A stretch of 64,000 nt of DNA from JBHEBG01 sp046557915 (GCF_046557915.1 NZ_JBHEBG010000001.1:248001-312000); one strand, 5' to 3'; numbered from the stretch's first letter, positions 1-9,218 are shown. Made by a program: numbers and translations. Notes: generated by a model not told the origin, from the sequence alone.

Positions 1-83
1 GCTTGGCTCCTACCTTGGTTCTTATAGGATTGGGCATAGAGGTTTATGCCATACTATTGAACCCTCACAATAAGAAACAATAG
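1..83 (+). CDS. DUF3098 family membrane protein, C-terminal fragment
   Basis: The reading frame is open from the left edge to a TAG at 81-83. It ends in a hydrophobic helix (LVLIGLGIEVYAILL) followed by a short polar tail (NPHNKKQ). In flavobacteria a small two-helix DUF3098 protein usually sits directly before uppP and truB, downstream of ftsX, and this tail and context fit that family. Only 26 residues are visible, so the family call rests on synteny as much as on sequence. The stop is separated by one base from the TTG start of uppP, so the two are surely co-transcribed. Confidence 0.6.
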   Translation, partial: LAPTLVLIGLGIEVYAILLNPHNKKQ

Positions 84-84
84 G

Positions 85-879
85 TTGGATATTTTAGATG
101 CAATTATCTTAGGGGTCATCCAAGGGTTGACTGAGTTTCTTCCTGTTTCTTCTAGCGGTCATTTAGAACTTGGCAAGGCATTATTGGGAGACCATTTTGT
201 ACCACAAGAAAGTCTTTTATTTACCGTAATACTGCATTTTGCCACCGCCCTAAGTACTCTTGTAGTGTTTCGCAAGGACGTATGGGAAATAACACGAGGG
301 ATGTTTCAGTTTAAATGGAACGAAGAAACCCAATTCTCTTTAAAAGTTATTACCTCTATGATACCTGCAGTATTTGTAGGCCTATTTTTTGAAGAACAGA
401 TGGAAGCCTTTTTTGATGGCAACATCCGTTTTGTGGGCTTTATGCTCCTAATAACCGCAGTATTGCTCTACTTTGCGGATAAAGCTAAAGACACCGATAA
501 AAAAGTAACCTTTGTAAGTGCCTTTATTGTTGGACTGTCCCAAGCTATCGCAATTTTACCGGGGATATCCCGAAGTGGTGCAACAATATCCACTTCGGTG
601 TTGTTGGGCGTGGATAAGACCAAAGCTGCCCGATTTTCTTTTTTGATGGTGGTACCATTAATTTTTGGAAAGATGGCAAAGGATATTTTTGGTGGAGAAC
701 TAAATTTTGCGAACGAACAAGCCTTTGCCATTGGAGCAGGCTTCATAGCAGCCTTTTTAGCCGGTTTGGTTGCCTGCACTTGGATGATCCAATTGGTTAA
801 AAGAAGTAAGCTTACTTATTTTGCCATTTACTGTTTAGTTATTGGTCTTTTGGCCATTGGGTACGGTTTTTGGGGGTAA
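85..879 (+). CDS. uppP: Undecaprenyl-diphosphatase (UppP/BacA)
   Basis: This integral membrane phosphatase converts undecaprenyl diphosphate to the monophosphate, recycling the lipid carrier for peptidoglycan and other surface glycans. The 264 residues are almost entirely hydrophobic helices. Both family signatures are present: the Q13xxxE17 motif in QGLTEFLPVSSSGH near the N-terminus and the PGISRSGAT motif at about 159-167, which supplies the catalytic Arg/Ser pocket. The length is normal for the family. The start is a TTG one base after the preceding stop; no in-frame ATG lies nearby. It is followed 30 bp later by truB on the same strand. Confidence 0.95.
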   Translation: MDILDAIILGVIQGLTEFLPVSSSGHLELGKALLGDHFVPQESLLFTVILHFATALSTLVVFRKDVWEITRGMFQFKWNEETQFSLKVITSMIPAVFVGLFFEEQMEAFFDGNIRFVGFMLLITAVLLYFADKAKDTDKKVTFVSAFIVGLSQAIAILPGISRSGATISTSVLLGVDKTKAARFSFLMVVPLIFGKMAKDIFGGELNFANEQAFAIGAGFIAAFLAGLVACTWMIQLVKRSKLTYFAIYCLVIGLLAIGYGFWG

Positions 880-909
880 TTGTCCTGAACACCTTATTTA
901 AACATAGCA

Positions 910-1599
910 TTGAAAACCAAAGAAGATTTTTTAAACGGACAGCTGTTGTTAATAGACAAACCCTTGAAATGGACATCATTTCAAGCGGTAAATTCCGTTA
1001 AATGGGCTATTCGCAAAAAGTTTGATCTAAAAAAAATAAAGGTTGGACATGCAGGCACTCTAGACCCATTGGCAACTGGTCTGCTTCTGATCTGTACGGG
1101 CAAATTCACCAAAAAAATAAGCGAACTACAAGGCCAGGAAAAAGAATATACCGGAACCATTACCCTTGGGGCAACCACACCATCCTACGATTTGGAGTCG
1201 GAAGTGGACCATACGTATCCTATTACCCATTTAACCGAAAAGAGCATTTATGATACCGCAATGCACTTTATTGGAGAAATTCAGCAAATACCTCCCATTT
1301 TTTCGGCACTAAAAAAAGATGGCAAAAGATTGTACCAATACGCTCGCCAAGGTGAAGAAGTAGAGATAAAATCTAGAACTGTACATGTGCGCGAATTTGA
1401 AATTACGAAGATAAACCTACCGGAAGTAGGGTTTAGGATATGTTGTAGCAAAGGAACATATATTAGGTCCTTGGCACACGATTTTGGCAAAGCACTTGGT
1501 TCCGGAGGATATTTATCGGAATTACGAAGAACCAAAATAGGCTATTATAACGTAGATAAGGCACTAACGCCTAAAGATTTTGAGAAAGAGATGTTTTAG
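910..1599 (+). CDS. truB: tRNA pseudouridine(55) synthase TruB
   Basis: TruB isomerises U55 to pseudouridine in the T-loop of nearly all tRNAs. The catalytic aspartate is D52 in the motif GHAGTLDPLATGLL. The conserved KRLYQYAR segment and the C-terminal CSKGTYIRSLAHDFG motif are also visible. At 229 residues it is shorter than the E. coli enzyme (about 314) and lacks the C-terminal PUA-like domain, which is common for Bacteroidota TruB. The start is TTG, the second TTG start in a row in this operon. Confidence 0.95.
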   Translation: MKTKEDFLNGQLLLIDKPLKWTSFQAVNSVKWAIRKKFDLKKIKVGHAGTLDPLATGLLLICTGKFTKKISELQGQEKEYTGTITLGATTPSYDLESEVDHTYPITHLTEKSIYDTAMHFIGEIQQIPPIFSALKKDGKRLYQYARQGEEVEIKSRTVHVREFEITKINLPEVGFRICCSKGTYIRSLAHDFGKALGSGGYLSELRRTKIGYYNVDKALTPKDFEKEMF

Positions 1600-1681
1600 C
1601 TATAATACTGCAATATGTATCTAAAATGCTTTCTTTCATCGAATTATTAAAATATTTTTGACTAAAAGTGGTTATAGCACT

Positions 1682-2407
1682 ATGAATTTGAACCGGAAAC
1701 AGTTATCATTATTAATAACTTTCTTTTCCATGTCACTAATTGTATTGTTATTGTATAACATACATCTGGGATCCACGGAAGAAGACGAGTATGTTATTGA
1801 AATGGTGCTGGCCGATGAAGATTTGGAAGAACTTCTGGAGGAGCAAGAGCGTCAACTACAAGAAATGGCCGAGGCAGACCCCATAAAAAGTCATATGGCC
1901 TTTAACGAAACTGCTAAACCCAGTTTTGGGGAGCCCGAACCTTTAAAAACTTTGGATGAGCTTTTAGAGGAAAAACAAGCCTTGGACAATGACGAAGCCA
2001 AAGATTTGCTAAGTTCCGATGAGGGTTATGCAGCAAGCCTCCAAGAACTGGCAAAAAAACGTGAAGAAAAAAAACAATTGCTGGGCGAACGTGAGGCCCA
2101 AAAGGAAGAACGCACCAATAATCTGGCAAAAAGAAAAACTTCTGTTTCCTTTTCCTTGGTAGGAAGAAACAACTACGACTTACCTCCGCCCATTTACACC
2201 TGTATAGAAGGCGGGCGTGTTGTTGTAAATATTAAGGTAGATGCCCTTGGCAATGTTATAGAAGCGGATTATAACGATAAAAGTTCTAGTACTTCCAATG
2301 GTTGTTTAGTGGATAACGCCATTGTATATGCCTTGAAGGCTAAATTCAACGTTTCCACCAAAGCTTCCCAAATGGGGACCATTACCTATTTATTTCAAGG
2401 AAAGTAA
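1682..2407 (+). CDS. Membrane-anchored protein with TonB-like C-terminal region, function unknown
   Basis: The ATG at 1682 is preferred over an in-frame TTG at 1658 because it places a basic N-terminus (MNLNRKQ) right before the single transmembrane helix (about residues 8-27). After it comes a long acidic, Glu-rich and probably coiled-coil stretch (EEDEY...LEELLEEQERQLQEM). The C-terminal 80 residues contain GGRVVVNIKVDALGNVIEA and end in an ITYLFQGK strand, resembling the C-terminal domain of energy transducers of the TonB family. The architecture (N-terminal anchor, periplasmic rod, small C-terminal domain) fits a TonB-like or envelope-spanning role, but that is inference. It overlaps the convergent thioredoxin-like gene by 18 bp. 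Confidence 0.6.
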   Translation: MNLNRKQLSLLITFFSMSLIVLLLYNIHLGSTEEDEYVIEMVLADEDLEELLEEQERQLQEMAEADPIKSHMAFNETAKPSFGEPEPLKTLDELLEEKQALDNDEAKDLLSSDEGYAASLQELAKKREEKKQLLGEREAQKEERTNNLAKRKTSVSFSLVGRNNYDLPPPIYTCIEGGRVVVNIKVDALGNVIEADYNDKSSSTSNGCLVDNAIVYALKAKFNVSTKASQMGTITYLFQGK

Positions 2408-3001
2408 GGACAGCATGTCTTTTACAGTATCTTGCCCTTTGTCTTTATTGTACCACACCTGAAGATCTTGCTTAAACTCTGGCGTAAGCTTACCATGTTC
2501 CTCTTTATATGCGGTAACCATCTTGGTAGCGGTGCTGGGCCTAGGACCCCAACTTCCTATGATATTATCGTTTTGTTCGTCAAAGGCGATGAGTTTTGGA
2601 ATGGACATTGCCTCGTTTGTTAAAAACCTATTCATAAGATCCGTATGCTCATCACGAAGAATGATCTTTAGGTTAACATTCTCATTTAACTCTGCAACTT
2701 TGTTCATTACTGGCATGGTAGGAGCCGCGTCCCCACACCAACTTTCAGTAAGTACCAACCATGTAACTTCTTTTTCTGCCAAAGCGATTTTCGTTTTTGC
2801 CTCCTCGCTGATTTTTAGCGTTTTATTCCATCGTTTCATACGTTTATCGTTCAACACCGTATAGTTGATGAGCGATTCTGTTTGGTTTGGCCCCGTAGTA
2901 CTACCATTTTTAGCGTGTTCGGCCACCAACTGGGTATAGGTTTCATAGTCCATTGCTTTAGAGAGGCTTTCCCTAATCAGTTCGTTTGTAGTTTTATCCA
3001 T
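2390..3001 (-). CDS. Thioredoxin-family protein with a single active-site cysteine
   Basis: The product belongs to the thioredoxin-like group found in Bacteroidota (Thioredoxin_9 type). The start is placed at the ATG at 3001 (MDKTTNELIRESL), because the longer reading to 3055 adds residues that look untranslated. The core reads VTWLVLTESWCGDAAPTMPV: the WCGDAAP motif keeps the first cysteine of CxxC, while alanine replaces the second. A cis-proline segment (SIPKLIAFDE) follows. With one cysteine it could act as a monothiol oxidoreductase or a thiol-binding protein rather than a classical disulfide reductase. No signal peptide is visible, so it is probably cytosolic. Confidence 0.75.
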   Translation of the reverse strand: MDKTTNELIRESLSKAMDYETYTQLVAEHAKNGSTTGPNQTESLINYTVLNDKRMKRWNKTLKISEEAKTKIALAEKEVTWLVLTESWCGDAAPTMPVMNKVAELNENVNLKIILRDEHTDLMNRFLTNEAMSIPKLIAFDEQNDNIIGSWGPRPSTATKMVTAYKEEHGKLTPEFKQDLQVWYNKDKGQDTVKDMLSLLSLK

Positions 3002-3119
3002 TATATCCTTGGCAAATGTTTCCATAGTATTGTGCATTATCATTAAGGATAACATTGGTAGTAATTTAAGCGAAATACTTACATTTCTAGGTCCATTACA
3101 ACATTTCCCTAAGCAATAG

Positions 3120-4055
3120 TTATCCTTTAAGCTTCCTTTTCTTTATCATCCCGCCCTTTGTATCATTTATACTGTTCATCACCACAAATGCTTTGGAGTC
3201 TATTTTTGCAATTTCAATATTCAGTTTTCTGATCTCCAGCCTTGTAATTACCGTGTATATGACATCATATTCATTGTGTTTTCCTTGTTTACCATAACCT
3301 CCCTTGGCCCTATAGATGGTAAGTCCTCTCCCAAGATTTTCGGTAATCATAACCCTAATTTCCTCGCTATGAACAGAAATTATGGTTACTCCTGTATATT
3401 CCTCTATTCCATCCACAACAAAATCCAGTGTTTTAGAAGCAGCCAAATAGGTAAGCATGGAGTAAAGGGCAGTCTCTATGGACAACAGATAGGCAGCCAC
3501 CAAAAAAATAACAACATTGATCAGGATAATTACATCCCCAATTTTGGTGCCCATTTTTTTACTAAGGTAAATGGCGAGTACTTCCGTACCGTCTAGCACA
3601 CCTCCGCCACGTATGGAGAGTCCAATACCCGCGCCGAGGAAAAACCCTCCAAAGACCGCCACTAATAATTTATCTTGGGTAACCTCGGGAAAACTAACGG
3701 TAGCCAATACCAAAGCCAGACCTAAAATGGCCAGCGTGGCCTTTATAACAAATTGTTTGCCTATTACCCTATAGCCAAGTACCAAAAAGGGTAAATTTAC
3801 AACCACAATGAGGAAGTAGAGCGGTATCGAAGAAACCTCTGTTACTAATAATGAGATGCCGGTGGCTCCACCATCTATAAACCTATTGGGCAGTAAAAAG
3901 CTCTCTAGGCCAAAAGCGGCCGCAAAAATACCAAACACCATAAAAAAGGTATCCTTAACAAAGGAAAGGATGCTAATTCGCAATCTACGAGACCTCTTTA
4001 TGTAAGAAGATGCCTTACCTATTCGCTTATAGTTATTTTTATTTTTTGCTACCAT
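3120..4055 (-). CDS. YitT family membrane protein (DUF161 + DUF2179)
   Basis: This 311-residue protein has a basic N-terminus, about five or six transmembrane helices over residues 25-205 containing the family-typical LPNRFIDGGATGISLL segment, and a C-terminal soluble DUF2179 domain (TGVTIISVHSEEIRVMI...YTVITRLEIRKL). YitT proteins are widespread and their transport or regulatory role is not settled. The gene begins 27 bp downstream of the tolC-like gene on the same strand, so it may be read through from the efflux operon, though it may also be independent. Confidence 0.85.
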   Translation of the reverse strand: MVAKNKNNYKRIGKASSYIKRSRRLRISILSFVKDTFFMVFGIFAAAFGLESFLLPNRFIDGGATGISLLVTEVSSIPLYFLIVVVNLPFLVLGYRVIGKQFVIKATLAILGLALVLATVSFPEVTQDKLLVAVFGGFFLGAGIGLSIRGGGVLDGTEVLAIYLSKKMGTKIGDVIILINVVIFLVAAYLLSIETALYSMLTYLAASKTLDFVVDGIEEYTGVTIISVHSEEIRVMITENLGRGLTIYRAKGGYGKQGKHNEYDVIYTVITRLEIRKLNIEIAKIDSKAFVVMNSINDTKGGMIKKRKLKG

Positions 4056-4082
4056 GATATGTTCCTATTCCTTAGACGAGAA

Positions 4083-5492
4083 TCAGAGATTCTCAGGGTT
4101 TATTGCCAGGCTATTGAATAGTTTTGCCTTAGCCGTAAAGTACTTGTTCTGCACTTCGTTTCTTTTTAATTCCGAATCGATAAGCTTGCTTTCCCTAGAG
4201 TTGATCAAAAACACCGAACTTTCACCAAAACTGAACTTACGCTCCTCGGCGCTCAACAAGGCTACATAATTTTCAACAATATCCCCAATCAATTGGTTTT
4301 GTATCTGAAAAGAATCTAACTCCCTATAAATTGCAAAAACCTTGTTCCTAATTTCTACTTGGGCATTGTCCAATTCAAATTGAGCATCACGCAGTTTAAA
4401 CTTTGCCAGTTTTAAATCTCCCCGCTCCTTTCTTAGAAATAGTGGAAACCAAAAATTTATGCCACCTTTATAATTTTGGGATTCAAAAGAATTTATCAAT
4501 TCAGGAGTATCTGTCAAAAAATTGTATTCCAAATCAATTTTCGGAAGTAGCTTATTGGTTTTTAGCCGCTTGTCTACAATAAGTCCATCGACCTTAAACC
4601 CTAATGATAACAATTTGGGATGATTTTCCAAAGTAAAACTATCCAAAGGTTTCCCCAATACCTCCAAAGTTACATCTATATCTCTTTCCAAATTTATGTC
4701 GGGGATTACATTGGGGTTTAGTTCTACTGGAATATTGTCGCTTAACCATATAAAATTGGACAGCTCCAACGATTTTTTGATCAGTTTTATTTTTGCCTGT
4801 TCTAACCCCAACGCCCTGCTTTGAAGCGCAATTTTAGCCTCTACAGTATCAATTGCCGCTATATCCCCGGCAAGGGCACTTTTCCGTATCCCTTCAAATC
4901 TAATTTGGGCATTTACTAAAAAATCCTGATATACTTTACTGTCCTTATAAGCCAATAACCAATCAAAATAAGCCAGCGAAGCCTTGTACAGAATCTGGTT
5001 TACCTGAAGGTCCCGGTCTGCTTTGGACTGCTCCCTAAAATATTTGGCCTTCCTCAACGTGGCCATTCGATCATTTATCCAAAAACCCCGGGCCAAGGAC
5101 ACGGAGACACCTGCGCTATATAGGCCATTGGACGGTACGGTTTCATCTGGGTTTATAAAATCCCCTTCATTTTGTTCAAAATTTCCCTTTAGTTCCACCC
5201 CATACCAAGTTGGTATCTTAAATGTGGTATTTAATCTGTCCCAATATTCTACGCCCTTTAGTTTCTTTCGATCATAATCTACCTCTATTTTGGGATCAAA
5301 TCCTCCGCGGGCTTTCATTAGATTGGCCTGCCCAATATCTATGGTCAATGCCGCTTGTTTTGCAATAGGGTGATATTTCTTCACATAGCCCAGATACTCC
5401 TTAAAGTTAAGTACAAGACTATCATTGGATTGTGCTTCTACACTTATACCAATGCAAATTAGAATGTAGGTTAAGTACGTTCTTAAATTCAT
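4083..5492 (-). CDS. TolC-family outer membrane efflux protein
   Basis: The 469-residue product starts with a cleavable signal peptide (MNLRTYLTYILICIGISVEAQ) and then shows the alternating helical and strand pattern of TolC-like outer membrane channels, with long helical stretches around residues 170-260 and 350-450. It would form the outer membrane exit duct of a tripartite exporter. It is the last of three overlapping or adjoining export genes (ABC, HlyD, TolC) and overlaps the HlyD gene by 4 bp, so translation is probably coupled. The substrate is not evident. Confidence 0.88.
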   Translation of the reverse strand: MNLRTYLTYILICIGISVEAQSNDSLVLNFKEYLGYVKKYHPIAKQAALTIDIGQANLMKARGGFDPKIEVDYDRKKLKGVEYWDRLNTTFKIPTWYGVELKGNFEQNEGDFINPDETVPSNGLYSAGVSVSLARGFWINDRMATLRKAKYFREQSKADRDLQVNQILYKASLAYFDWLLAYKDSKVYQDFLVNAQIRFEGIRKSALAGDIAAIDTVEAKIALQSRALGLEQAKIKLIKKSLELSNFIWLSDNIPVELNPNVIPDINLERDIDVTLEVLGKPLDSFTLENHPKLLSLGFKVDGLIVDKRLKTNKLLPKIDLEYNFLTDTPELINSFESQNYKGGINFWFPLFLRKERGDLKLAKFKLRDAQFELDNAQVEIRNKVFAIYRELDSFQIQNQLIGDIVENYVALLSAEERKFSFGESSVFLINSRESKLIDSELKRNEVQNKYFTAKAKLFNSLAINPENL

Positions 5493-6841
5493 TTCTTTTC
5501 CACTTTGGCGGTTGTACTTGTTGGCTTATAATAGTTGGGCGGAAAACCATTGAGTTGTCTCCATAGTTCAAACCAAATGGGAACATCTTCCAAGAGTGCA
5601 ATGGTATTGGCACCGGAGCCTACTCTTATTCCTGTTGGCCATTTATGGTCCTCGGGGTCGGGAGCCAAAAGCACCCGGTATTTACCATTGTCACTTATAA
5701 ATGTCTCTATTGCCACAACTACCCCACCATAGGTACCATAGGATACATTGGGCCAGCCACTAAAAATTATTGCGGGCCAGCCATCGAACTGAATGCGAAC
5801 CTTTTCTCCCAGGTTTATTAATGGCAGGTCTATGGGCCTTACAAAGGTTTCCACTGCCAATTCATAATTGGAGGGCATTATCCCAACCAATCTATCGCCT
5901 TCCTTAAAAGTTTCACCAATGCCTGCTTGTATGGCCTTGTTTATAAAACCACTTTGTGGTGCCTTTATATAGTATAGATCATTTCTAATCTCATAGTTGG
6001 CATATTGGTTTTCGAGCTTGGTAACCTGGGCCTCTGAATTGAACTGACTGGATTGGGCCGTGTACATATCGCTCTGGGCCTTGGATATCTTATCGGTATA
6101 TTCGGCACCCACCCTGTTTATCTCAACAGTGGCATTTATAATCTCATTTCTACTTGCTAGCAACTTATTCTCTTGTGAAACAAGTTTTGCCTGGGTTTCC
6201 TGAAGTTTTAGACGCTTTCCTTCTACGTCCGTAACCGCTTTAAGACCCTCTTTTTCTAGTTGTACAACACGATCGTATTGTCTTTCGGCGATATTGATAT
6301 TGGTTTTGGCCGCTTGCAGGTCTATACTATCGCTTTGCACCTTTAAACGGGCCTGTAAAAGTTTATTCTTGGCTTGTTGCAGTTTTAAGGATCTTTCCTG
6401 CCCTAGGGCCCGTATTTGATTGTTGAGCGCCTTTACCTTTTCTTCATAGGACACAACGGACATCGCTTTGGCCTTTATTTGTGCACCGGTACGTTCTACA
6501 AGTTTTGGGTCAAAATATTCGTTTTTTATTTCAGATATGAAAAGAATGGTATCTCCCTTTTCTACAAAATCGCCCTCTTGTACGTACCACTTTTCTATTC
6601 TTCCCGGAATGGGGGACTGAATGGTCTGTGGTCGTTGATCGGGTTTAAGGGTGGTAAGGAACCCATTGCCCGAAATGTTTTGTGTCCATGGCAGAAAAAG
6701 AATGAAGATACCGAACAGGGAAAGTCCAAGCAAGAATCTATTGAAATGCTTGTAATGCCTTTTATGAAAGACCTTTTTGCCCGATTTATAGCCAGAAATA
6801 TCTACTTTTTGATTAAGTCTGTTGTGTGATATGTTTAGCAT
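5489..6841 (-). CDS. HlyD-family periplasmic adaptor (membrane fusion protein)
   Basis: This is the adaptor linking the inner membrane ABC protein to the TolC-like channel. Residues 1-30 are cytoplasmic and basic, one transmembrane helix follows (about 33-52, FLLGLSLFGIFILFLPW), then a biotinyl-lipoyl-like half (IPGRIEKWYVQEGDFVEKGDTI), a long alpha-helical hairpin (about 110-270, rich in Gln and Lys) and the returning lipoyl half (YYIKAPQSGFINKA). The C-terminal beta-barrel domain is present. It lies 5 bp downstream of the ABC gene and overlaps the TolC gene by 4 bp. Confidence 0.9.
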   Translation of the reverse strand: MLNISHNRLNQKVDISGYKSGKKVFHKRHYKHFNRFLLGLSLFGIFILFLPWTQNISGNGFLTTLKPDQRPQTIQSPIPGRIEKWYVQEGDFVEKGDTILFISEIKNEYFDPKLVERTGAQIKAKAMSVVSYEEKVKALNNQIRALGQERSLKLQQAKNKLLQARLKVQSDSIDLQAAKTNINIAERQYDRVVQLEKEGLKAVTDVEGKRLKLQETQAKLVSQENKLLASRNEIINATVEINRVGAEYTDKISKAQSDMYTAQSSQFNSEAQVTKLENQYANYEIRNDLYYIKAPQSGFINKAIQAGIGETFKEGDRLVGIMPSNYELAVETFVRPIDLPLINLGEKVRIQFDGWPAIIFSGWPNVSYGTYGGVVVAIETFISDNGKYRVLLAPDPEDHKWPTGIRVGSGANTIALLEDVPIWFELWRQLNGFPPNYYKPTSTTAKVEKK

Positions 6842-6846
6842 ATTCC

Positions 6847-8514
6847 TTACTTTTCGTTTACGATCTTTCCGTTTTCAATGGTAATTATTCTATTGCAACC
6901 CACGGTCCATTTAGGATTTTTACTTACCACTAAAAGCGCCCAGCCATTGGAAGGATCTGTAAGAAAATCCATGATTTTCTGAGCTTCCTTTTCGTCAAAT
7001 TGATCTAGGGGATCTTTAAGGATAAGCAACTTTGGCTTCCGAATAATACTTCTGGCCAAAACTATTTTCTTAGCTACGTTATGGGAAATCTGTTTGCCCT
7101 CTGGGTGAAGAACCGTTTTTAACCCTTTGGATTGCTCTTTTACAAATTGGGTAAGCCCGGTTTTTCCCAGTGCCCAATAAATATCTTCCGACGTAATGGA
7201 TGGGTCTCCAAAGGTGATGTTATCTTCCAACGTACCTTCAAAAGGTGATTCTTCGGTTAAGGATTGCCCCAAATGAGCACGATACTCATTTAAATGAAGT
7301 CCTTTTAAGGAAACGTTGTTCACATAAATACTTCCACTGGTAGGCTCTACGATGCCGGCAATGAGGCGCAGTAGAGTAGATTTGCCCGAGCCACTTGAAC
7401 CTTGGACTAAAACTTTGCATGTAGGCGTAATGGTCAGCGATATATCTTCTAGAATTTTCTTAGTTGCCTTTGGCACCTTATAATCCACATGATCGAATTC
7501 CAAGGTAAACCCTTCACCCTCTTTGAAAGGTCGTATGCCATCTTGGGGCTCTAACTCCTTATCCACCACCTGTCCTAATTTTTCCAGGGACGTAAGCACA
7601 TCGTAAAAGGATTCCAACCCTAAAATAAGTTTTTCCACTGAAGATATTACCAGAAGGATAATAAGTTCTGCGGCCACAAATTGCCCAATATTCATTTCCT
7701 GATTAAGCACCAATAAACCACCGATTAGAAGAAGTCCGGCTGTAACCAACACTTTAAACCCGATCATTTGGGCAAATTGAAGCACAAGAATTCTAAAATG
7801 ACTCTCCCTTGCAGTAAGATAGTCGGCCACCAACGTATCGTTCTTATCCAAGGCATGGGTTGTTTTACCAGACAGTTTAAACCCAATTATAGATCGGGCA
7901 ACTTCCTGTAACCAATGGGCAACTTTGTATTTATTTTTAGACTCGTCCAAACTTGTTTCCAACCCCTTTTGCGCGGTAAACTTAAATACGATGTAGATAA
8001 GCACAAGAAGTAAAATTCCATAAATAATGAAGAACGGGTGATAAAACGACAGTAACATCAACCCAAAAATAATTTGAAGAAAAGCTGCTGGAAAATCGAT
8101 TAAAATTTTAGCCAGCCCCTTTTGCACCGTTAATGTATCAAAAAAGCGATTGGCTAGCTCTGGCGGATAATAATTGCGTAATTCCCCCATTTTAATCTTT
8201 GGGAACCTATATGCAAACTCAAAAGACGCCCGAGTAAAAATTTTCTGCTGTAAATTTTCGATAATCCTGAACTGCATTAATTGCAGCGCTCCTACAAAAG
8301 CAACCCCAAGGGTAACCAATATCACCAAAATTATCCAGGACGTGCTTACCTGCGCGCCCTGAATTAAGTTTATGATAGCCTGTATTCCCAGAGGGAGGGA
8401 AAGGTTTATTAGGCCTGCAAAAATTGCATAATAGAAGACCTGAAGCACATCTTTTTTATCGAGTTTTAAAAGACCTACTAGCCGCTGCCAAGCGGTTAAA
8501 ATATTTTTAGCCAT
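6847..8514 (-). CDS. ABC transporter, fused membrane and nucleotide-binding domains, degenerate NBD
   Basis: The 555-residue protein has an N-terminal six-helix exporter-type membrane domain (about 20-320) and a C-terminal nucleotide-binding domain. Walker A is intact (GSSGSGKST, 372-380). The other ATPase motifs are degraded: the Q-loop Gln is Thr at about 420, the LSGGQ signature reads ISHNV at 476-480, the Walker B Asp is Lys (LLILKDP, about K500) with Asp in place of the catalytic Glu, and the H-loop His is Lys (VVSKNP, about 532). It may bind but not hydrolyse ATP, or may need a partner NBD encoded elsewhere. It overlaps tetR by 8 bp and sits directly before the hlyD and tolC genes. Confidence 0.88.
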   Translation of the reverse strand: MAKNILTAWQRLVGLLKLDKKDVLQVFYYAIFAGLINLSLPLGIQAIINLIQGAQVSTSWIILVILVTLGVAFVGALQLMQFRIIENLQQKIFTRASFEFAYRFPKIKMGELRNYYPPELANRFFDTLTVQKGLAKILIDFPAAFLQIIFGLMLLSFYHPFFIIYGILLLVLIYIVFKFTAQKGLETSLDESKNKYKVAHWLQEVARSIIGFKLSGKTTHALDKNDTLVADYLTARESHFRILVLQFAQMIGFKVLVTAGLLLIGGLLVLNQEMNIGQFVAAELIILLVISSVEKLILGLESFYDVLTSLEKLGQVVDKELEPQDGIRPFKEGEGFTLEFDHVDYKVPKATKKILEDISLTITPTCKVLVQGSSGSGKSTLLRLIAGIVEPTSGSIYVNNVSLKGLHLNEYRAHLGQSLTEESPFEGTLEDNITFGDPSITSEDIYWALGKTGLTQFVKEQSKGLKTVLHPEGKQISHNVAKKIVLARSIIRKPKLLILKDPLDQFDEKEAQKIMDFLTDPSNGWALLVVSKNPKWTVGCNRIITIENGKIVNEK

Positions 8515-9193
8515 TCGTTGTACGGTTTAGGGCATTGAAAATAAGATGGGTTAGATACTCCGTGGGACTAATCTTGTCCGTGCAATCTGTCATGGAAGCA
8601 AAGTGCTCCTTTAAAAAGTGTTGGTGCAATGCTCCTTCCACAACCGTGCTAGACAGACTGGAAGGGTACGGGTAGGATGAATTTACCCCATTGATCATCT
8701 CGCTTATCCTACTTACCAGCCTTTTGTAAATAACAAAATATCCCTCTTTATTCTCCATGTCCACTTCTTTAGTTAAATAAGATTTGGAGTATTCGTTAAT
8801 AACTATTTTATTAAGAAGCACTTCATTGATATGGGAATAGGAAGAATCTTCTTTTGTGGCTCTTGTAATAATTTCTATGGCCTTTTTTAATTTTTCACTT
8901 GGATCTGAAATACTATTGGTAGAAAACACTAATTGATACTCTAACCAACCCCAGTACCAGGATGTAAGGTACAGTAGCAGCTTGTGCTTGTTTTCGAAAT
9001 AGCGATAAATGGAACTCTCATTGGACCCAATTTTGCTCCCCAGTTTTTTAAAAGTAAATCCCTCAAAACCCATCTCATGGATCATGATGATGCTTTCCTT
9101 TATTATGCGTTTACCCAAATCAGAGGACTCCGGGTCTTTGACATATATTTTTTGATTAATACTAATTTTTACGGACTGCAATAGACGCTCCAT
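8507..9193 (-). CDS. TetR/AcrR-family transcriptional regulator of the export operon
   Basis: The N-terminal third contains the TetR helix-turn-helix: IIKESIIMIHEMGFEGFTFKKLGSK, then SNESSIYRYFENKHKLLLYL at about 55-75. The remaining 150 residues form the variable ligand and dimer domain. It is the first gene of the tetR-ABC-hlyD-tolC operon (8-bp overlap with the ABC gene), an arrangement typical of autorepressed efflux. Three palindromic boxes lie between it and the divergent gene at 9351, which are the natural operator candidates. The ligand is unknown. Confidence 0.9.
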   Translation of the reverse strand: MERLLQSVKISINQKIYVKDPESSDLGKRIIKESIIMIHEMGFEGFTFKKLGSKIGSNESSIYRYFENKHKLLLYLTSWYWGWLEYQLVFSTNSISDPSEKLKKAIEIITRATKEDSSYSHINEVLLNKIVINEYSKSYLTKEVDMENKEGYFVIYKRLVSRISEMINGVNSSYPYPSSLSSTVVEGALHQHFLKEHFASMTDCTDKISPTEYLTHLIFNALNRTTNG

Positions 9194-9218
9194 GATATTG
9201 TTAATTTAATTTTCGAGA

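Noticed and set aside
468..779. Minus-strand reading frame inside uppP
   Set aside because: It is the antisense of a strongly conserved membrane protein gene, has no family features and no promoter.
3276..3774. Plus-strand frames opposite the YitT gene
   Set aside because: They overlap a clear gene on the other strand and show low-complexity, proline-rich antisense composition.
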